The notes beneath the pieces are model-generated. The model did no database searches, was not told the origin of the DNA, and saw only the letters and a program-made list of their open reading frames with translations. Shown here piece after piece: positions 34,879-36,096 of a DNA stretch of 36,096 nt. Position numbers and translations under genes: made by a program. The DNA comes from Microcaldota archaeon. Lineage in GTDB: Archaea; Micrarchaeota; Micrarchaeia; Anstonellales; Anstonellaceae. The DNA lies in contig JAOAJY010000002.1 of the NCBI GenBank assembly GCA_026413965.1, positions 76,273-112,368 on the forward strand. Direction: 5' to 3'. The first letter of the stretch is position 1. The number at the start of each line of letters is the position of its first letter.

Positions 34879-35628
34879 ATGAGGCACCAAAGCAAAGCCT
34901 GCTGCATATTGCTTGCCGCTGCCCTGGCGCTCTCTTCCTGCAAGAATGGCGAATCGCAGGCAGGCAAGGGCATGCAGCAGCCCAAGAAAGACACTGTTGC
35001 CTGGGCTGCGCCGCAAAAATATGCCCACATGCGCCCGCTTGTTGAGCGCTCTTTGCAGGAGGTCAACCGCCTTCTTCCAGACAGCTGCAAAACCTCTGAG
35101 GTGAAAGTGGTTGAGGGCGCTGCTCCGGATTACGCAGGCAGCTGGACAGTTTTCTACACGCCTTACCCATCGCCAACAATAGTCCTTGGAAGCTCATTCC
35201 TCTCTGATTCCGCGCTTGCCAAGCTGGTCATTTTTCATGAGCAATCCCATGCCTTCTTTGACTTTTCAGCGCCTCAAGAAGCCAAAAGCAGGATGGAGCG
35301 GCTTTTTTTGCAGGCTATGGGCTCCAAAAAGCCATCAGCCTCGCAAGACATCGCGCTTGAGAAAGAGCACCCGATTTTTCCCCTTTTTGATGAGTCAAGC
35401 TACTGCAAAGGCAAAAGCCCGCAGCTTGGGCATCCTTATGATGGCGCATCTGAGCTTTTCGCATCCGCATCCGCAGTCCTCCGCTTCTTCCCCTCTGAGT
35501 TCCTCTCCAGGCTGCGCAGGCTGGAGCAAGAAGACAAATCAGCCTCAAAAACCGCCAAGGAGATAGCGCGAGCTGTGCTTGAAATCTGGAAAGGCTCAAA
35601 TGTTCTCAGCCTTCCTGAGCTGGAATAA
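34879..35628 (+). CDS. Putative lipoprotein zinc metallopeptidase-like protein (HExxH)
   Basis: MRHQSKACCILLAAALALSSCKNG lipobox-like signal; 'KLVIFHEQSHAFFDF' HExxH; downstream 'DGASELFASASAV' with a possible third ligand Glu. Confidence 0.65.
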   Translation: MRHQSKACCILLAAALALSSCKNGESQAGKGMQQPKKDTVAWAAPQKYAHMRPLVERSLQEVNRLLPDSCKTSEVKVVEGAAPDYAGSWTVFYTPYPSPTIVLGSSFLSDSALAKLVIFHEQSHAFFDFSAPQEAKSRMERLFLQAMGSKKPSASQDIALEKEHPIFPLFDESSYCKGKSPQLGHPYDGASELFASASAVLRFFPSEFLSRLRRLEQEDKSASKTAKEIARAVLEIWKGSNVLSLPELE

Positions 35629-35635
35629 GCAAGCC

Positions 35636-35854
35636 TCAGCCTTCTGGCTTTTCCTGCCGCCGCCCGCCTCTTCCTCCATTATTGATCTCATCCTCGTATC
35701 TTTTCACAATCTGCGAGATGGTCTGCTCAACTGAAGACAAAGCCGCGACCGATATTTTCAGGATGAATGCGGTCACCTTCAAAGCCTGGATTCCGAAAAA
35801 CCTCAAAATCTTCCCAAGCCTCCTCAAAGCAATATCGGTATTGTCAGCCCTCAT
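35636..35854 (-). CDS. Small hypothetical protein (72 aa)
   Basis: MRADNTDIALRRLGKILRFFGIQALKVTAFILKISVAALSSVEQTISQIVKRYEDEINNGGRGGRRQEKPEG; upstream AGGAGGAAAGATGGTGGG. Confidence 0.45.
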   Translation of the reverse strand: MRADNTDIALRRLGKILRFFGIQALKVTAFILKISVAALSSVEQTISQIVKRYEDEINNGGRGGRRQEKPEG

Positions 35855-35966
35855 CCCACCATCTTTCCTCCTTTTTCTGCCATATTTTTCGCCCCAATAT
35901 TAATATGCCCTATGCCAGCCTTCCCCTTCTTTCCAATAGCCAACCCGCCCACCATTCCCATCGCAA

Positions 35967-36096
35967 TCTCCAACCCTTGTTTTTCTGGATGTTGAGTTGC
36001 AATAGGAAATAAGGCAAAAGGAAATTTCCCGCTACGACAAGTTTCAATCCTTGTTTTTCTGGATGTTGAGTTGCAATGGGTGATGGGGTCATTTAC
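35967..36096 (-). CRISPR. Leader-distal end of a CRISPR array, cut by the right edge
   Basis: 37-nt repeat at 36041-36077, minus orientation ATTGCAACTCAACATCCAGAAAAACAAGGATTGAAAC. Degenerate copy at 35967-36003; 37-nt spacer 36004-36040; partial spacer 36078-36096. Confidence 0.85.

Noticed and set aside
35910-36092. 60-aa minus-strand ORF
   Set aside because: Lies mostly in CRISPR repeat-spacer sequence; the repeated peptide Q(H/L)xxxxKQG/IQKNKG is simply the repeat translated.

Overview
This is an archaeal chromosomal window, possibly from a small-genome/DPANN-type lineage, but sequence alone cannot place it. Main contents in order: (1) a type IV pilus/secretion-like cluster cut by the left edge: VirB11/GspE-type ATPase, a ~844-aa Pro/Lys/Glu-rich low-complexity protein, two T2SSF/TadC membrane proteins and a class III signal-peptide pilin. 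(2) An ABC transporter with two fused permease domains plus an ATPase, then an aspartase-like lyase and a TIGR03790-like protein. (3) A small two-TM protein with a Cys-rich tail. (4) The classic archaeal proteasome/exosome superoperon (psmA, SBDS, rrp4, rrp41, rrp42, rpl37ae, rpo12, Brix/Imp4, pcc1, pfdB, DHH phosphoesterase), followed by a methyltransferase, purA and tRNA-Thr(GGT). The rpo12 gene is missing from the supplied ORF track. (5) A minus-strand hypF-hypC-hypD-hypE operon. (6) A small PD-(D/E)xK-like nuclease divergent from a 634-aa coiled-coil protein. (7) A beta-CASP RNase, a predicted membrane-anchored winged-helix protein, ADP-forming acyl-CoA synthetase beta and alpha subunits, an SdpI-family protein and a VTT/DedA protein. 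(8) An intron-containing tRNA-Ile(GAT). (9) A YkuD_2-like L,D-transpeptidase-like protein beside an HExxH lipoprotein. (10) The degenerate terminal end of a CRISPR array that runs off the right edge. All assignments come from reading motifs by eye; no database search was run.
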